A stretch of DNA of 64,000 nucleotides from positions 30,368,567 to 30,432,566 of the forward strand of contig NC_084669.1 in NCBI RefSeq assembly GCF_028389875.1, read 5' to 3'. This document shows positions 1 through 29,063 of this stretch, piece after piece. Below the pieces are notes generated by a model, which was not told the origin of the DNA, searched no databases, and was given only the letters and a program-made list of their open reading frames with translations. Both the position numbers and the translations under genes were made by a program. The DNA comes from Rhea pennata (taxonomy: Eukaryota; Chordata; Aves; Rheiformes; Rheidae). Positions within the stretch are counted from its first letter, which is position 1. Each line of letters begins with the position of its first letter.

Positions 1-88
1 TTGTATCTGTAAAACAGACTAATAGTCAATTGTTATTATGCAAAATGTTATACATATGAACAAACGTAAAGTGTAGAAGCAAAGAAAT

Positions 89-107
89 GGGGTGGGGGGG
101 GTGGGGG
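89..107 (+). repeat. G-rich tract with G-quadruplex potential
   Basis: Runs of 4, 8 and 5 G are separated by single T residues. The 8-G run can supply two G-tracts, so four stacked G-runs are possible on the plus strand, which is the non-template strand of neither gene here (PARG is transcribed from the minus strand sense). Confidence 0.6.
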
Positions 108-297
108 TGAGAGAGAACATTTAGTTCCTATTAAGTTAATGAATTTCCCAAACTGCAATAAAGAATAAACTGTCCCATTTCCCTCCTTTAGTTCCTTCAT
201 AAAACTAATTCATAAGAAACACAATTAGTTGTCAAATCCATCCCATTTCTTGAGCACTTGTCTGATTAGAAATCAGAGGAAGGATGAAGTAATCTTT

Positions 298-310
298 GGG
301 GGGGGGGGGG
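298..310 (+). repeat. Poly-G run of 13
   Basis: An uninterrupted mononucleotide run in PARG intron sequence. Such runs are length-unstable and often misread. Confidence 0.9.
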
Positions 311-1989
311 ACAACCACTGGATTATATGGAGAAGAACCTTACTTGAGAAGAATGCTTCTGACATTTATCAAAATCATAAACTGACACTTCAAAGGGAAA
401 AAGGAAGACAGCTTACAAGGCAGAGGTTAATTCGTTTTTGTTCTTTTTTTCTTTTTTTTTTTCCTTGAAGGCTCATTCACATCTGCCAATCCAACCCTGG
501 AATGATCTCTCAGGTGTATCATCCTTCACAACTGCTTTGTTCTTAAAGCTTTTCAACATTCTAAATAAAAAAATCCAGTAATTTATGAGATATAAAAGTG
601 TGTATTTATTCTTGCCTCTCCTTTTAATGTTTTTAAAAGCATAGTTCAGACTTCCACAGCACTGGAAAGCTAACCTTGATCATTTTCATTACTAAGGGAG
701 GAAACCTTTGTCTTGGTTTTCAGCAGGCTCTCAACAGACTAACTGTACATTCACTGAAAAGAAATCCTAATGTGAACCGAAGCATCACAGCCATTTCCCA
801 GGCAATGGCCGAGTCATGCAAAGAAATGCCAAACTCTGTTTCTTGAATACTTATGGCTTACTATAGGGAACTACAGTGCTCTGGAAAGGACAACAGCAGG
901 GCTGTAACATGAGAAACACCAAAGTAGTCCTATCTTCATCTGACTGACCCAAGGGTGGAAAAATAGTTTACAGGTTCATTCAAAGCTTCTACCTGCCTAA
1001 ACAGAATTCTTGCAAATAATATTTATTATGCCTTTGATTTTCAAAGTATCTATTAAGAACTACCCTGTGGAAGCATTCAAAAGTAATCAGATATTTAACT
1101 ACAATTTTGGGACCATTTTTGAAAATTATAATCTCAACTAAAAGCTTCATGAGACAACTTAGTTACTGCATTTGTAAAAAGTATTTTCTAAGCATTACAA
1201 AAAAAAAGTCTAATAGAGGGGAAAGAGAAGAATTAACTAAAGATAACAGTAAACAAATTGTGGACTTCAACAAATATACAGAATACTTGCTGGTAGATTC
1301 TCAGTGCTAAATTCTGAACTTATGTGATATCTTGAGAAAAATATCCAGTAAATAAGATTATATTGGCCAAAGGAGATAGAGATACAGGCACCTGTTTTCA
1401 AGGTGCAAGCTCAGTATCACCTTTGCATACTCACTTTAAAGAATGCCCAGCTACTAATAGCAAAGTGCAATGAAGTACAAGTAATATAAACAAATTTAGC
1501 TTCTCAGATGAAAGAGCAAGAGCAAAACACAGAATAAAGTTATTACACACTTCATTTATGCCTTCACAGTCCTCATAATAATGGCAGTGCCTCTCTATCT
1601 CCTCCCCGCTTCGACACATACTTTCCCATGGAGTATTTCTCTCAACAGGTTTTACTATCTCCTGATTTTTATTACAATTTCTCTAGACATTCAAAATCTA
1701 AAGGTACAAAACAGCTAACAAAAGTTACCATATTCAGAAGTTTATTTTGCTCATTTGAGATAGAATAGCTAGCACAGATAATGATGATTTACAGAAAATC
1801 TAACGATAGCGAAGAAATCTGGTTCATCAGCCCCATCCCCTGCAACTATCAAAAGGTAGCTTTCAATGGAAATGGTTTTAAAAAGGAACTTAAGGTTTTG
1901 GTTTTTTAAAGCAGAATATTCTCAATAGAGTAAAAAAAACACTCTGGAAGATATTCTAAGGATGTATCTTTACATTGCCTCAAAACATT

Positions 1990-2027
1990 ACACCTTAGAC
2001 ATTATCCACAAACACCTTAGACATTAT
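1990..2027. repeat. 16-base direct repeat
   Basis: ACACCTTAGACATTAT occurs at 1990-2005 and again at 2012-2027, separated by 6 bases. It is a short local duplication in PARG intron sequence with no evident function. Confidence 0.85.
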
Positions 2028-5000
2028 AATTACAATTCTACATCTGGTATACATAGATAGCCTGTCCCTCACCCTGTAATTCTGAGTCTATTCAATAGCC
2101 ACTGTGAAGGTGCTTACAAAACAGACTTTTCAGATATTCATCTGTTTTGCCAGGAAAGTATAGAGAACTAACAATAAGCCTGTAATTCTGTACTCACTGT
2201 TATTTCACCTTTACAATGGCTAGCTTCTAATGTTTTGAATGTGTACAAGACACACAAGTACTGCCCCCCAGCTACTTTCCACACCAGAGAAGCTTACATT
2301 TTGTTCAATATGGGGACAAGCTCTTTTCTGATACTGTGAAAAGGAAACCCTCTACTACACATTCAAAAGATCTTTTCAGTTTAGATTTTTAAAAGGTAAT
2401 CTGATGTAATGAAAATTGTTTGGAAACATCTGGACTAAAATGAAATCCAGCAAAGAGCAAAGGATAGGCTATTTTCAAGCCTCACGGCACTTTGTTTCTT
2501 GCTTAAAAGCCTACATTTGTAACATTGACATCTCTCTACAATGCTCACTTCTGTTACTACTGTCCAGACAATTATAAAAATGATTATCAAAAAACCAGTC
2601 ATCAGAACAATTTGGTATTTTAAGGGTTTTTTTGATTCCAGCTTTTTGATTAAAGCAATCATTTTTTTTCAAGCAGTTCATTCAAACAACAAAGCATACA
2701 CAAAAGACTAAAGTAGTTCAAAAGACCTCCTAGAAGGCAAGAGTGGCATAAAGCCTTATTAGAATACAAAATACGCATGCACTTGATGCCAAAGGGTGTT
2801 CTTAAATGGTCTAGTTTCTCAAGATATGATTGAAAATCCAGAGCTCAACTCTAATCCAACTAGACTATACTACAGCCAAATTTATCTTCAGATATGTTGC
2901 ACTTACTGTCTTTTTTAGATGAGAAAAATTAAAATAATAAAAAAAAATGGAAATATATTTTATTTTTATTTTTTAGTGCAAAACATTGACCAATAGAACC
3001 AGAGACTCATTGTAGTATGCTCTACTACTCTTTAAGAATATTCTCCTATATGTTGAAGTCTGCACTGAGCACCTTACATTAGAAAAAACATGTACCTTTG
3101 AAAAAATATGCACACATTCACGTGAACATTGCTAAACCAAAATTTAAAAATCTGTGCAAATAAGACATTTTCTGGTACAATGAGCAACTTTAATTTTTCA
3201 AAAAAACGGGAACTAGATTTTTGAAAGAGCAAAAAAAGCTGTAACACGGATTTGTGAGAGACACATTTATAGAAGTTGAAAAACAATTATAAAGTGAAGC
3301 TCTTACAGAAAATTACAGATAGACCCTTGCACATAAAAGGAGACAACAATGAAGTCTCACATCCTGACCATTCCAAACTTCAAAAGGATCCAGTGACCAG
3401 CAACAAGATCATCATGTGAGTTTTAATGGAAAGCCACAGGTAGAAGTAGGAATCTTTTCCTAATCTTATCTCAAGAAGTAATTATAGCTATGAGACAAAC
3501 ATTTTAATAGCCTATTTTCTATAAACCTGTAAAAGCATAACTAAAAGATGAAGAAAAACTAGAATACACTGCTTCAGCTTGATAACTGACCTTGTTCTCT
3601 TGCTACAAAGCTTCTATCAGATTTTTGGATCAACTAAGATTTGGGCCACGATAAAAAAAAAAATGAACTGGTAAGAACTTCCAATTTTAAGGCTAAAACT
3701 GGTGAAACTGTGTTTGACTATAATAAGAACAAAAAAGAACAGGTGGGGTTGTTTGGCAAATTCTTCCTTTTTCCTTCATGCAGAGGTTTTTCCTTGCAAT
3801 TGAGGATAGATAACTGAAGAGGCTAGCCTTTCTGAAGAGTATTATCATGTTTCTTTCAACTTCATAGAAAAAAATTCCAAATGGGAAAAATATGAAGTTC
3901 CCTTCATAAAAGAAAAAGAAATCCTAGAAAAGAATAGTCTTGAAGACAAATAACTTTCTTTGTACAGGATACTAGTTTTACATGGGGAAAGCAACAGCAA
4001 GTATGCAAATTCTGGTCATTATGTGGATTCACTGCAAACAGCTTTGCAAAAAGACTAGTGACAACAACAACAACAAAAAAAATCACTCTACACCCATGAA
4101 CAGAAAGCATTTCAGACACATATCCAAAGACTGGAAATTGAGTCTATACAGTGAAGAATGAGAGAGCATCTCTGTGAGGCGTACACCCTTTAAGTCTCTG
4201 TCTTGGTTGCAAAACATCCATCAAGTAGGAACCAAGGATTTAAAGATTCACAGAGAGCCTGGAAAAACAAATTCCAGAAGATATGAACTGCTTCAAGTAA
4301 TGTTCATCTAAAATGTCATCTTAATTATTTTGTTCTCATATCAATCATCTTAACTATTCTGTTCCCATGAAAGGAAAGAGTACATAGATTCTTCTTGTCA
4401 TCAACATTTGGTATTCGTGCCACATCACTATGCAACTTGCACAAGATCAATGCACAGTCATGTAAGAACGTAAAAATTATATTAATCAATGCTTTATAAG
4501 AGATCTAATTTCAAACCTAAACTTTCTATTTGCAATTTCCAGTAAAAGAGTGACCAACAGATTTTACAGTTTGTCTTTTAATGACATACTTAAGTACTGG
4601 ATTTAACCCTTTTCAGCCCTGGACAGCGTACAGGCATCCATTCCAAAGTAGCTTTTTAACCCAAACATTCGGCATATTCTAAACACTCACAGCCGTGCAT
4701 ACATCAAATGAGTCCCTCTCTCTGTTTTGCATATAGCAGCAAGTGTGGCTAAAAGCAAAGCAAAAAACAAACAAATAAAAGTCAAGTAACTAGATCTGAT
4801 GCTTCCCTTTTATTAAAGCACATCAGAAGCACCTAGAACTTAGATGATCTGCAAGTAAAAACTGAAAATTATATTAGTGTCAGAAAACAAATGAATACAC
4901 TGATAAGCAAGATGTAAATGCTGCATGAACCAGGAGGACAAAAATTAAAGGCTCTGAAAGGAGCCCAAAATTAAGCCATATGGACAATGAAAGCTCCCAT

Positions 5001-8000
5001 TGTTACTTTGTTACCTAGCGAGTTCCTTGTTCCTTCATGTCCCTGTAAGGGCCTGTCTTTCCTTCCAGTGGCCTTCCTATTAATTTGAGTATTGCTGATA
5101 AAATTCCCAGGTTTTACATAGGGCCAAATAACTTGGTTTTATACAGCTCTACTGCAAAAGACGAAAAAAAAAAAAAAAAGATGTGAGACAGCTCATAGAC
5201 CAGTTTTATCTCAAAAGAGCTCTGATTTTAACAGTGACAGAGGTTCTATATCATAAAGTCACTGAAGATCCACAATGCAAGTCCTGCTCATTTAAGTTTT
5301 TCTTGCACATTGTGCTACTAAAATTGATTATAAAAGTAGTATCTCCTCTGAAGAAAGTCTGCATTGCTTATTCAACGTCCTTTTCAGATTTAAGAACTGT
5401 TTCTGAAAGAGCAGAGCAGATGCAAGCAATAAGAAGAGTTCACAAAACAGCATCACCATGAGAAAATTATGCTTAAGCTCTAAAAAGGCTTAAAAACAAT
5501 GCAATAAAAACAAAGTATGCCCACAACTGTCAGTATTGATTTAAGGTAACAGACTGTTAAATTATAAAGTTCTCCTCTTCTCTTTATGTAAAGTTGCTAT
5601 TGTTGGAGATATAGTTTAAGACACAAAAACTCTGATGTGAGCATGCAAGGCTTATTTTGTGCGCTAAGGAAGCAGCAAAAGAATCTGCTCCTCCCTGGAA
5701 GCAGAAGGGTCAATCTACGAGGGAAAAAAAAAAAAAAAAAAAACTACTAAAATACAGCACTGGTGACTGAAAGCATGTAATAAATTCTGAAACAATCATC
5801 ATTCATATAAACAAAGCTCATCTACATCACTTTGCTGTGGGGCCAAGATAGCTCCATCCACAGTACTATCCTCATTTTTCCTTTTCTCCTTCTTGTTTAC
5901 TCTTTCCTACTTGGCTTCCAATTAAGTTATCCTTCCATCTGTTTTCTCCGAACTTTCAAGTCACCAGAATTTTGCAAGTTAGACAAAAAATATGTTAGCA
6001 TTGATAATTTTTATCTATTAAGTACTAACTTGAATAAATCCTAAGCCTGTTTGTCAATATTAACAAATGGAGGGAAAAACAACAGATTTGTGAAAATTGT
6101 TTGGAGAAAAAAAAAAGGAAAAAAAAATGTCAGATGTCTGCAGCAAATGAACTATCCTGACTCACTGAGCACTTTACGTACATTACTGATCTGTTATGAA
6201 GTTTTTAAAAGACAAAATTTTTAAACAATCTCCCACATTTACTTTTCAGTACACAAATAGGAATTTTGCTTTCATGCATTAACTGGCATGCCAGAGAAAT
6301 GTTTTGTAAATAGAGTGAGGGCTCCCTCTTGTGACAACACTTTGCAAAAGTTGTCTTTAATTAGACTGAGCAATAACATAAGCACAAGCTTTAGCAAATA
6401 AGCCCCTCAAAAATCTTGTGAGCCTTTTTGTATGCTGGAAAGAATTCTGAAAGGGTGAGAATTTCCATTTTAAAACTAAGACTCTAAGCAAGAGGAGACA
6501 AAAGATGTTAGATAAAAATCTGACAAACATATTTGCACCAGTGATTAATGTCTACCAATTAGGTAAAAACGTCCAGTTTTCCAACCATGCACTAAGTCTG
6601 TGTCTGTAGATGCACAAAAGCCTTTGGAGGAAAGGTTGCAGAGGCAAAGACAAACAACTCCATACACGCATATCCAACCAAAGACACATTAGAAGATAAA
6701 AATAAACCATTACTGTATATAAAAATACAAGACTGATACTTGATAGAAGATTTCTCCCATCTCGTTCTTCTGGTTGTTGGACAGATACAAGCACCCTTTT
6801 AGGGTCAGGTATTAAAGACACACAAATGTGCTGGTGCACCTGTTTGGGCAACTGCACGATGAACAGGATCAAGGAATTTGTCTAACACTTTCAGGCTACT
6901 CCTCTAACCTGAATGCACATCTATTTAAAAATTTATTCTGGCAGAGCATGAATGGCAAGTCAGGGTGGGAACAACTTATATGCACAGAGGCTAACAGCTA
7001 GTACATATTTAAGCTAGAATAAGTGGTATTGCTGCCAGATGTTAAACTGCAGCTTAAGTATCAATGGATAAGCATTTCAGTGTAATTAATGGAGTGATTA
7101 GAGTTATGGAGTATTGTTAATCTCCACATGTGTTAGTCAAATGAACCAGAGTAGACTTGTCTGTAGTTTTTTTAGTTATTGTTTTGTTTTAAAATCCACA
7201 GATGGTTTTATGGAGCAAGAGGCAACTGTTCAAGGCAGCACTGCTGACCAAAAGCTGTTGTTTTGATGAACTCCAAGTGATAACCCAAGACACTTTCCCT
7301 CTGATCCTGAGATCCAGCTCTTAAATTTTTAAGCATTTCCAACATGCTACAACCTTGCTCCCTAACAAAAGACTGAAACTGTATCTCAGATCCGGATTGC
7401 AACTTTTTCCTCAGGCCTTGAATTATTACTCAGACATAGAACACATCAGCCACCGTAGCTAGCTGTCATAATAGTATAGCAAGGAAAATCATTAAGCATG
7501 ACCAAACATATAAAGTATTGTTTAAATAGCCACTAGAGGACACAAATTTCTAAATGGATGGTGAAACACAGTATGCACTTAAAAATACAGTCTTGTTTTT
7601 TTTTTTTGTAATTCTTTCAAATAAAATTGTTCAACACTATTAGCGTAACAGTACTAAAGTTTTTCATACCTCTCAAAAGTTCCATATCCAATATTGAAGT
7701 GTGATTTTAAACAGTGAGATTTTCTTTAAGCTTAAACTCTGTTAATTAATTTAAAAAGCTGAATCCAAGTCAAAATATACTATTTATGAGAAGAAACATT
7801 TATTAGACCTCAAAGCCACCAACATGAACGTATCAAGGAGACAAATGCTCTTGTTGTTTTACCTGGAAAAATAAACACTAGATTCCAGTCAAAATAAAAT
7901 GTTAGAAGCAGCACCTACTATCTTTCTTCTACCACATACCATTTTCTCCCCCCCATATGCTTTGTCACTTCTTAACATTTTTTCTTTCCACCCTGCAATC

Positions 8001-8365
8001 CCCCACAAGACATGCTAAGACTAAAAACTTCACCTACATTGCCTTTATAACCCTTTTTCTTTTGACAAATACACATGAAGAAATAACATCTCAAAATCTT
8101 CTTTACATGGCATGTAAATTCATCAAATTTTAAATAAAAAGCTGAAAATAGTAAAAAGTATGTAATTTTGACAGCAGCTGCAACATGTCAGATTTATGCT
8201 TCAGTACAAGAACAAATCTATATAAAATTCAATACTAAGTTGCAACCTTCTAAGCTTACACATGCAACTAGAATTCTGCTTTTTATAAGCATTTTGACTA
8301 ATTTTTAATATTACCTCTAATACTGTCATATGTATTGCTTCATTTTTACTTAGCACACCATTTAT

Positions 8366-8385
8366 ACACACACACACACACACAC
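8366..8385 (+). repeat. (AC)10 microsatellite
   Basis: Ten uninterrupted AC units in PARG intron sequence. Confidence 0.95.
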
Positions 8386-11300
8386 TTGTTAAAAAATGAG
8401 AGAACAAACTACATTACACAAGTGCTATCCTTTCCTTGTAAAGAAGTCAAGCTGTAGAAGCAATAGTAGAGCAGACACTATGCTTTTTTCCTCCTCTTCA
8501 CACACCATATGTATCATTCATACACGGGTTTTGTTTCTTCTCATTCTAAGCATCCATTTATTTTGAAATGGAGCCTCCTGAAAACTCAAAATGTTCTGAG
8601 AAGGTATCATGCTGAAAATTGTTTTAAGTTTCAAAGCTGTACATAAAACAAGAAACAACTGTTTCCTAGAAAACCAAACCTCCATATTAAAAAAAAAAAA
8701 TACTGCCAAATTAAAAACTTTCCAGCAATATAATAGGAATGTGATAAAAATCAAAATCAAAACCTTTCTTGCAGGTAAGCCTCTCAAAACACCTTGAATA
8801 TATAAGCAGATGATAGAGTAATTTGTCACATTCTTGTGAAAAATCACTGAAGTGTGTTGATTCACTGAGAATACGAATTATTTGGCAAATATTTTGGATT
8901 TAATTTACTGGAATGCTACACAAGAGAGCCATAAAGATGGTATATTAGTTTCTGGTACTTTCAGTAGCTGGCAAAAAGGAAGAACAGTATTAGTACATAA
9001 AATGCAAAAATAATAGATACCTGCACTTGAGGTCAGCACTGTTTTCAACTTCCTAAATCAGAGATAAAAGGATATGGCATACTTAAACACATTCACCTTT
9101 TTTTTTTAAATGCTAGTAATATAACTAAATCCACTGTCATATATTGCTTTACATGGATTAGTATTTCCTTTTCCAAATCTTTTCCTTGTTAATGACAGAA
9201 AAACATCCATCATTTCCTAACAGACAGGGATTTTGTTTGTTTTTTAAACAGAACTGAGTAAGTTCAGGCAAGAGGTGGAAGTTTATTTTAAACTACCATG
9301 CCTTCTACCAAAGACATAAGCATGACACACTGGCTTGACACTTTTTACACTCTAGCTTTGAGAACCTAACATAAACCTGTGTTTAAAGCATAAACAGATG
9401 TACTATTCAGCTGTACTTCATGTCTTGAGTGTCAAAAAAAGCAGACTGCTATAAGCTAAAAGGAGACTTTTACAAGGCTGAAGCATGCACTAAGAAGTAA
9501 TTTTAAAATTATTTTAAAAGTTAACCAATTTGCATCTACTACTTTAAGTACTTACAGACTCTTTTAAGACAGTTCCTGATTATAACTCTGGTTAGCATTT
9601 TAAAGAAATGTAGCTACTTATGGGTTTTATTACATCATCCCAAAGACCCCCACAAAAAGATCAGGGCCTGCGCAACAACTGTACAATTAGGTACACAACT
9701 GTGAAAAGTCTGTAGTTTAATTAAGCCAAATTACACATTCACAATGATCGGGGAAAACATGAATGGAAACATCAGATATAACTGAAATGCATTATTATAT
9801 CGAGATGCTTCAAAAGCAGTCAAGTCAAATAGTTTACTTCTGTGCCAGGATGTCTTCTCAGCAAGAACTACTATAAAAGGCAACCATTATTTCATTGGTA
9901 ACTGCAACACTGTAGCTCTTCTAACTTGGTAAGTTTTTCAAAGGACAGTTCTTCCTCAAAATGTTATTAAATACAACTGAAGTTTTAGCCTAGTGTTGCT
10001 CAGGTAATTCAAGGCATCAACTTATTATCAATTTTACATGACAGAATTGAACTGGCCTGCAAAATTTGTCTCTCCTGAAGCAATTCATTATATTCAATTT
10101 GTTCCACATAATCCTCCCCTTATCTGCTGTGTGGAAGATTAAGTACAGAACAGGACTTTAAGTGAAGAAACAAACATCCGCTTCTGTTTGAGGTAGGTGC
10201 CTACAATAGAGCTACCTTTGTAACCTTTCCTTTAGTATACTGTTCACGGTAAGAAAACATACCTGGGAGGGCATAGGGAAATCAGGGTTACAAAGACAAC
10301 AATTTTCAGTTTTATGCCAAGCACTGGGGATAACAGTGGAATCTAGGAACTACTCTACGTATGTGGGGTGGGGGTGTTTTTGTTTTCTTCAATATGCATT
10401 TGTCCCTCTGCTTCAGTGCACTGTTAGTTAAGCTCTTGCTGCTATCCAAGAACCACAGCTCTTATGTTACCCTTATAACCAGGTGATGCCACAGTCACCA
10501 AGTGACACAGTCTATGCAAAATCACCAAGCCTTTTTGATAATCACATCAACAAGCCTGATAAATATTACTATTTAAAGAATTTCAGCAAGACAGAAAAGT
10601 CAACTCAAACAGATAAAACCACCATTTTATTAATTACTTTACTTCAGCAAATTATCAAGACAGCTTCAAAATTAAGTATCTGTATCCAGCACAGGATTAC
10701 AAAAAATACAAGTGAATCATCTGCATACCATTAGTCTTACAGGGAAGGGTCTTTTTATATCTTGCCCTCCTCATATCACCTAGCAGTCGGTAAAAAACAT
10801 GTATGTGACAATATCAGAACCATGAAAGAAGTGACCTATAGTTATACAGAGCAAGTCATGGGTCATACAGTATGTATTTGCTTTCCTTTAGTTAGGAAAA
10901 CAAACTTAAAAAAAAGTCCCAGAAACTGGTAATTACTGTTATTACAAGGAGATTGATTTGAATCTTACAAGTAGGGTTTTGAAGAGCGACTATTTTGAGT
11001 GCATATTTTGAAACGAAACTACCTAAAATTGGAAATACAATGCAAGAGAAACCCACTGATATGAAAGCATTTAGCAATAGATGAGGTGACTTGTGTCCAG
11101 AATCAAAAGAAAAAACACCAAATTATGCTTTATAATTTAACAAACATAGACGTATCAAAGTAATACCCAAATACAACGGTCACAAATGAATCACTAAAAT
11201 GGACACCATTAGATGTGCAGACTCAGTTCCTTCCTAAAACAGTCCATAGAATTGTTGATTAAGAGCATAGTACCCAGGTCAATAGTATCCAAGAATAGAA

Positions 11301-13363
11301 ACAGATTTGAGGCTGAAAGAAACTGTTTAATCACTTTAAAATATATATTTCTCATTCCTTCTGAAATGAAACTCTCTACTGAGCTTCTCCTCTCTTCATC
11401 TTGATTACTCAAAGCCAGTTTTCCTATCATGCAATCCCCTCAACTTCTGCTGAGGAAAAGTCACCCAAAATGCTTCCCCTGTTCCTCTAAAAAACAGAAG
11501 ACATAAGGGAAAACATAAGCTGGTGGCAAATCCATAATCATTAGCTCCCAAACACAGTAAACTTCAAAAGCCATACTTTGCTATAGCTGTTATATTTAAG
11601 TCATTTCCACAGTGGATCTGAACATTTCACTCAATAGACACTCACTTAAGCAGACCACAAATACATTGTGCAAAGCCTCTGAAAGCAGATGCCTTGCTAA
11701 TTTACAAAACTTGAAGTTCTCACATCCCTTAATGATAAAATAGATTTAAACTTCTCTCTAAGCTGTTCCCTTCTCCACATGTTCTTTTCACTGAGATCAA
11801 CATATTGAATAAGTTAATTCAGAGTAGAGTTCTGTTCTGGTAGTTCACCAGTTCCCAGTCTTCACTATTTGTTTTTTAAATATAGTTCTGTACATTTTAC
11901 CTCAGTTTAAGAAAATATTTTGGAACAGCTTTCTTCCTTTCATCTGAGAATTTCACAAATCAATCATCACTCCTAGGTGACAAAAATTGCCTTTTAACCC
12001 TCAGTGAAAGACTGATGCCTAATACAGTTTATTTTCCTACTGTTCCTCTCCTCTTGATGCAAAGTGATATTATTTATTCCCCATGGCTGATAATCTCTGA
12101 ATCCAATCTTAGGTTCTGAATTCCCAAAAGTGTTATGTGAATGCCTCATGGCAAGCTCTGATGTATTTGCAACAAAAGGGTGTCACCCAGGTGCACTCTT
12201 GAGTAATGTTTTTGAACAAATAGCTTGCTTATACTTCAAAACATTTTTATAATTTGCATATTTTTTTTTTTTTTTGATAATATAAAAGGGATCAGTTCAA
12301 GGCCAGTTAAACGGACCAGTTAAATCTAATACAAGTCACACAAGAATCAACAGTAGCAAAATAGCCAAATGTCCACAACCTCTATCATTACAGTCTCAAG
12401 AAGAGAGAGATTTCAGATGAGAGGAGGAAGCACTAAATCACCAGGACAGACCAATGCAGTAGCTCTCATAGCTGGCAAACATGAAGCCACAAGAATTTTT
12501 ATAGCTGCTTTCCTCCAGGAATACCAGTATTCTGTTGAATCTAAAACAAAACCCTTTATGTAAAATACTAGTCCTTAAACCAAAGGGAAAAGACAACAGA
12601 AAGAACAATTTTCTGCTTGCATGAATCAAGCTGACACCCGTTTAAAACAGACACAACAAAAATTCGCTTCATATTTAGTTTCCACTATATTTTAACACAA
12701 TTTAGCAAACCTCCCAACATAAAAAAGCACACTTGTTTTTAAAAACATTTCTGAGTTGTGGGGGGCAACTTTGTGTTGCATCTCATTTAATCTCCCGTAC
12801 TGTGTTAATTGCTACAGTTTGTGATCGTCAACCAGGAGTACATTAAGAATAGTCCAACGTCCATCTGTCATCTGCTATTCTCCTCCAAGCCAATCCTTTT
12901 CCAGGAAGGAAATACGAAAATGCAACAATGATCCCAATCTTTAAAGGGCTCCAGGATTTAAATTTATCATCTTAGTATATGGTAAAATTTTACTGCTAGA
13001 CCAGCAAAGCACAGTCTCTACAAACACCACTACAATGTAGCATTAAAGTTACTGTTTGTTTTTTAAAAGAACAGCAGCATTTTCTAAAACAAGAAACAAC
13101 TACACTGGAAGTGTACCTCACCTTCTTACCTTCAGTAACTTTAGCTGTTACTGAAACACTCAAGTTAGCTGCATAAGATTTAAAACAAATCTAGTCTCTA
13201 AAGCATAATAAACATTTCAACCGAAGTTATCAGCCAAATGATTATTCATATAGATTTTTATTGCAATAGGCAGACCTTCACCCCTGAAAGAGGAAATGAA
13301 GCGAAAAGCAATTCAAGATACATAAACAAAGTACAATTCTTCAGATTTTACCTTTTTTTCTTA

Positions 13364-28547
<15,184 letters not shown>

Positions 28548-28966
28548 CCTCGGCGGCCGCGGGCCCGCCCGCCTCAGCCGCGCGGCGCCGCCGACGGCCG
28601 CCGGCGCCAGGCAGCGGCCGCCCCCCGGGCACGGCGCGACGATGCGGCAGCGCCTCCGCCCCTCTGCATCCTCCGGCCCGCGGCGCGGCGCGGCTTAGCG
28701 CAGGGCTCGTCCCGCCGCCCGCACCGGCGCGGGGAGGCGGCGGGGCCGGGGCCGGCGAGGGGCCGGGGCCGCCGCCGCTCGCTGCAAAATGGCTCCCGCC
28801 CGCCGCTCCCCTCTCACCATGGCAACGGCGCCCCGCCCGCCGCCGCTGCCGCCGCGCGCGCAGGGCGCCGGAAAGCAGCGCGGCGCGCGCGGCGCTTTAC
28901 GGCGGCGCCGAGGTCGTTGCTGCGGGCGGCGGCGGCCGTTGGCGGCGGGGCCTGCGGCGCTGCGCC
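28548..28966. promoter_or_regulatory. Bidirectional PARG-TIMM23 promoter
   Basis: Only 419 bases separate the two start codons, which face away from each other. There is no TATA box. Visible candidate sites are a YY1-like CAAAATGGCTCC at 28785-28796, an RFX half-site CCATGGCAAC at 28817-28826, an ETS core CCGGAAA at 28868-28874, and several GC-rich stretches. Human PARG and TIM23 are known to share a promoter, so the arrangement is conserved. Transcription start sites cannot be fixed from sequence alone. Confidence 0.85.
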
Positions 28967-29063
28967 ATGGAGGGCGGCGGCAACTCCAAGGGCACGGGCC
29001 TCGGCGGCCTCTTCGGCGCCGGCGGCGCGGGCTACTCCCACGCGGACCTGGCCGGGGTGCCGC
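28967..29063 (+). CDS. TIMM23: TIMM23 exon 1 (coding part)
   Basis: Encodes residues 1-32 plus one base, starting MEGGGNSKGTGLGGLFGAG. The donor is CCGC|GTGAGT. GC-rich, inside the CpG island. Confidence 0.97.
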
